Source: a bacterium
GTDB taxonomy: Bacteria; UBP6; UBA1177
NCBI GenBank assembly: GCA_017963125.1
Contig: JAGCUA010000093.1
Location: forward strand, 1-64,000
Length of the DNA stretch: 64,000 nucleotides
Reading direction: 5' to 3'
The translations under genes and the position numbers were made by a program. The notes under the pieces were generated by a model. It worked only from the letters and a program-made list of their open reading frames with translations. It did not search any database and was not told where the DNA came from. Below, in pieces: positions 63,001 through 64,000 of the stretch; the stretch's first letter is position 1, and each line of letters starts with the position of its first letter.

Positions 63001-63646
63001 AGCTGCAAAGGTAAAGGATGAGTTCAACAAAATTTCTCAGGAAAGAATGACCAAGAAGATCGAACTTACGGTTTCTCTTTCGCAGAAATACGAGCAGATC
63101 ATCTCGATCACGACTTCTCCGAGATTCACTCCGGCGGTTCTTTACTACATCGGTAAGATCTACAAAGACCTGACCGACCAGATGTTCAATGCTCCTATCG
63201 CTCCGTGGCTCAGCGAAGCTCAGATTTCCGAGTACAAGAACTACCTCGATGAAAAGGCGTTCGGTGCTCAGAAAAACGCTGTTACCTACTTTGAAACGGC
63301 TATGAAGAAAGGTTATGAAAGTTCGGTTTACAACGAATGGGTTGCAAAGGCTAAATACGAACTTCGTTTCTTCCAGGAAGTTACCGGCGGGAAATATTAC
63401 GATGAAAACGAGATCGTTCCTCAGTCAGACATGATCGAAACATCATCTTTGATCGGAAAGATCGACACCGATTACAAATTCCCGAAGATTTCCGATGAAG
63501 AAAGAGCTAAACTTAAAAAGAGCGCAGGTCAGCCGAAAGCTGCACCGGTAGCGGAAGAAGCTCCGGCGGAAGCGGCTCCGAAAGCGGAAGAGGCTGAACA
63601 GCCGGCTGCTGAAAATGTTGAAAACAACGAGGAACAGGGAGAATAA
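60017..63646 (+). CDS. Very large periplasmic TPR protein (GltD/AgmU-like)
   Basis: The 1209-residue protein has a signal peptide (TLTLSAQRK) and a nearly continuous array of TPR or TPR-like helical pairs: AEVYRRLAELYWEKA, SDAYFEMGEYFFNNNNVFKAI, FALYKYAWCMYNVGEYEQSVKLFQQ, GDAVYNAAVLYESLGETEKAIDNY. It ends in an Ala/Pro/Glu tail. Length, export and gene neighbours (barrel upstream, TPR lipoproteins on both sides) match the Myxococcus AgmU/GltD protein of about 1.2 thousand residues. The function, if homologous, is as a periplasmic part of an envelope-spanning complex. Confidence 0.8.
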   Translation: MLNNKTLRVFLAVLLVLSFTLTLSAQRKKRDDETAASNGPAKARIETNDVKTDSRSMEKRDEAIKQLNELIKDYPEGPRKAEVYRRLAELYWEKARGIKAVIMDEYNKKIDKYYEMNDPNAPMPELNLEPSLEWNKKAIEVCDYIIKKYPTFQNLDEVYFFMASNLMETGQALAAVRYYTLVVEKFQNSKFASDAYFEMGEYFFNNNNVFKAIPNYKAIIDKYPDNKFFGFALYKYAWCMYNVGEYEQSVKLFQQVVEVAEKINDQSLKEDALNDMVAPYAEAGSVDEAEKYFKTIVKEQKYFIAVLKRLAQIYFDQDRSEEAIKIYRKLQQEAPERPEGPTWQKQIVECYKKLNNKDAVRKEIIVLVANYADANSRWVKANEKDEATLESAQQTAEAALRILTVDYHNEARKTKSAETWKIVGELYPTYLKYFPKSEASYDMRFNYAEYLYDHKKYTEAGDEYQKVADMNPKGHHFEDASFGAVSCFGALLEEEQEKAKKEAQNRIAKAKQEKSGEISADLVKAADDKDADKKDKVADENKAKPIPELHQKFITACDTYIKNIPRSKYLVDIIYKQAITYYVFNHFDKAVPVFEMIVQKYPRHELAEFSADLIMDSLNMARDWEAINNKSREFLKNSALLSGRNRLKTDLEKFKEMATFYSADIPHKNGKSLESADRYMAFVNEFQKSKFNDVAMYNAIVYYQKGGDLYKSIRVQEQFLRESDDVYKKSPHRDKIMFGLAKNYEAIAYYDKAAQLYIDFVEKSPQSKDAGDAVYNAAVLYESLGETEKAIDNYRLFVDKYAKDDKEKAEIALQYGYIWMRKGKTFYDRAEKGFDRFVADHTDIKGLKDYYYIDDAGKKKPVEAVNKVSVEKGEPNTLLALYGAKMKMYKEQNNTKEYYKSVDKILQISRGAEFKEKAELNEISRDIIAEALLEELLPEFNEYMSIKFDNIPFAKKHKGYELLQLGFDVEDGKIIHHGDANPDELYPDEKANLKAAAKVKDEFNKISQERMTKKIELTVSLSQKYEQIISITTSPRFTPAVLYYIGKIYKDLTDQMFNAPIAPWLSEAQISEYKNYLDEKAFGAQKNAVTYFETAMKKGYESSVYNEWVAKAKYELRFFQEVTGGKYYDENEIVPQSDMIETSSLIGKIDTDYKFPKISDEERAKLKKSAGQPKAAPVAEEAPAEAAPKAEEAEQPAAENVENNEEQGE

Positions 63647-63648
63647 TC

Positions 63649-64000
63649 ATGAAAAAAATAGCATTATCTTTCTTGTTGGTATTTTCCTTGATTTTGGCTT
63701 CCTGCGGAACGGCTCCGGAGAAAGCTCAGGAAGATAAACCTGCACAGGCTAAGAAGTCGGAAGCGCCTGTTGCCAAGACAAAACCGAAAGAACCTGAAGA
63801 TTGGGCAAAATATTACACCGAAGAAGGCATAAAAGCTCTCGAAGTTAAAGACGGTAAGGTTAATTTCGATGCGGCAATCAAAAATTTCGAGCTCGCAATC
63901 GAAGCTTTCCCGACCGCTCCGATACTTTACTACAACCTTGGTCTTGCTTATCAGCGCAAGGGTGATGACCAGAATGCTGTAAAAAATTACAACAAAGCTC
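63649..64000 (+). CDS. TPR lipoprotein, truncated by the window edge
   Basis: Starting at the ATG 63649 (GGGAG upstream), two bases after the previous stop codon, the frame is open to the window end (117 residues). It has a lipobox (LILASCGTA), a Pro/Lys/Ala linker, then a TPR-like repeat (FDAAIKNFELAIEAFPTAPILYYNLGLAYQRKGD). A TPR lipoprotein directly after the giant TPR gene is the arrangement of aglT after agmU in Myxococcus. The 3' end lies outside the window. Confidence 0.8.
   Translation, partial: MKKIALSFLLVFSLILASCGTAPEKAQEDKPAQAKKSEAPVAKTKPKEPEDWAKYYTEEGIKALEVKDGKVNFDAAIKNFELAIEAFPTAPILYYNLGLAYQRKGDDQNAVKNYNKA

Overview
The window reads as chromosomal DNA of an uncultured diderm bacterium. 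It has Shine-Dalgarno sites of the GGAGG type, many Sec/lipobox lipoproteins, several outer-membrane barrel candidates, and a secreted proteome full of Cys-rich modules and Asp/Thr-rich linkers. The DUF4215-type Cys repeats, the MopE-like metal-binding motif, the FGE/DUF1566 lipoproteins, GlnRS, and the TPR/barrel cluster at the right end together point to a deltaproteobacterial or Myxococcota-like lineage. That placement is an inference; no rRNA gene is present to test it.

Layout. (1) 137-10864 is one giant modular lipoprotein (3575 aa) with eleven GDPIM motifs, EGF-like modules and five tandem pairs of DUF1566 domains. (2) 10888-15721 is an AT-rich accessory stretch: a sulfotransferase, a small membrane protein, an Lgt-like protein, an AAA/DUF4143 ATPase, and a DUF3791-DUF3990-DUF3791 toxin-antitoxin-like module. 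Short relics of the 3' end of a DUF1566 gene separate these blocks. (3) 15786-18232 (minus) is an SxtJ/SxtK-like/carbamoyltransferase trio. (4) 18420-20079 holds a thiol-redox pair, including a thioredoxin fused to a DsbD/CcdA-like membrane domain. (5) 20206-24016 (minus) carries a subtilase, a YchJ-like SEC-C protein and a lipoprotein, followed by a plus-strand lipoprotein with a clear terminator. (6) 25464-36857 (minus) looks like one long operon of secreted proteins (barrel/SH3, two FGE-domain lipoproteins, Ig-like proteins, a second subtilase) with folE2 embedded in it. (7) 37029-57296 is mostly housekeeping: aminotransferase, AI-2E transporter, a QTMAN-like glycosyltransferase, glnS, a triple-DsbA lipoprotein, metK, rpsI-rplM, tdh, mscL, a second sulfotransferase, plsC, an outer-membrane protein, a phosphoesterase and an acyl-CoA dehydrogenase. 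(8) 57483 to the right edge is a barrel/TPR-lipoprotein/giant-TPR/TPR-lipoprotein cluster resembling the Glt (Agl) envelope machinery of Myxococcus.

How the parts fit: the Cys-rich surface and secreted proteins would need oxidative folding, and the window supplies several CPHC/CPFC thiol oxidoreductases and a DsbD-like electron donor. The most unusual signals are the GDPIM motif array, the 3'-end relics that punctuate the accessory region, a dispersed intergenic element built of exactly four 8-bp units, a shared C-terminal Gly-Cys tail on three secreted proteins, and a terminator lying directly in front of metK. No gap between genes exceeds 300 bases. No RNA gene, CRISPR array, transposase, integrase or reverse transcriptase was recognised.
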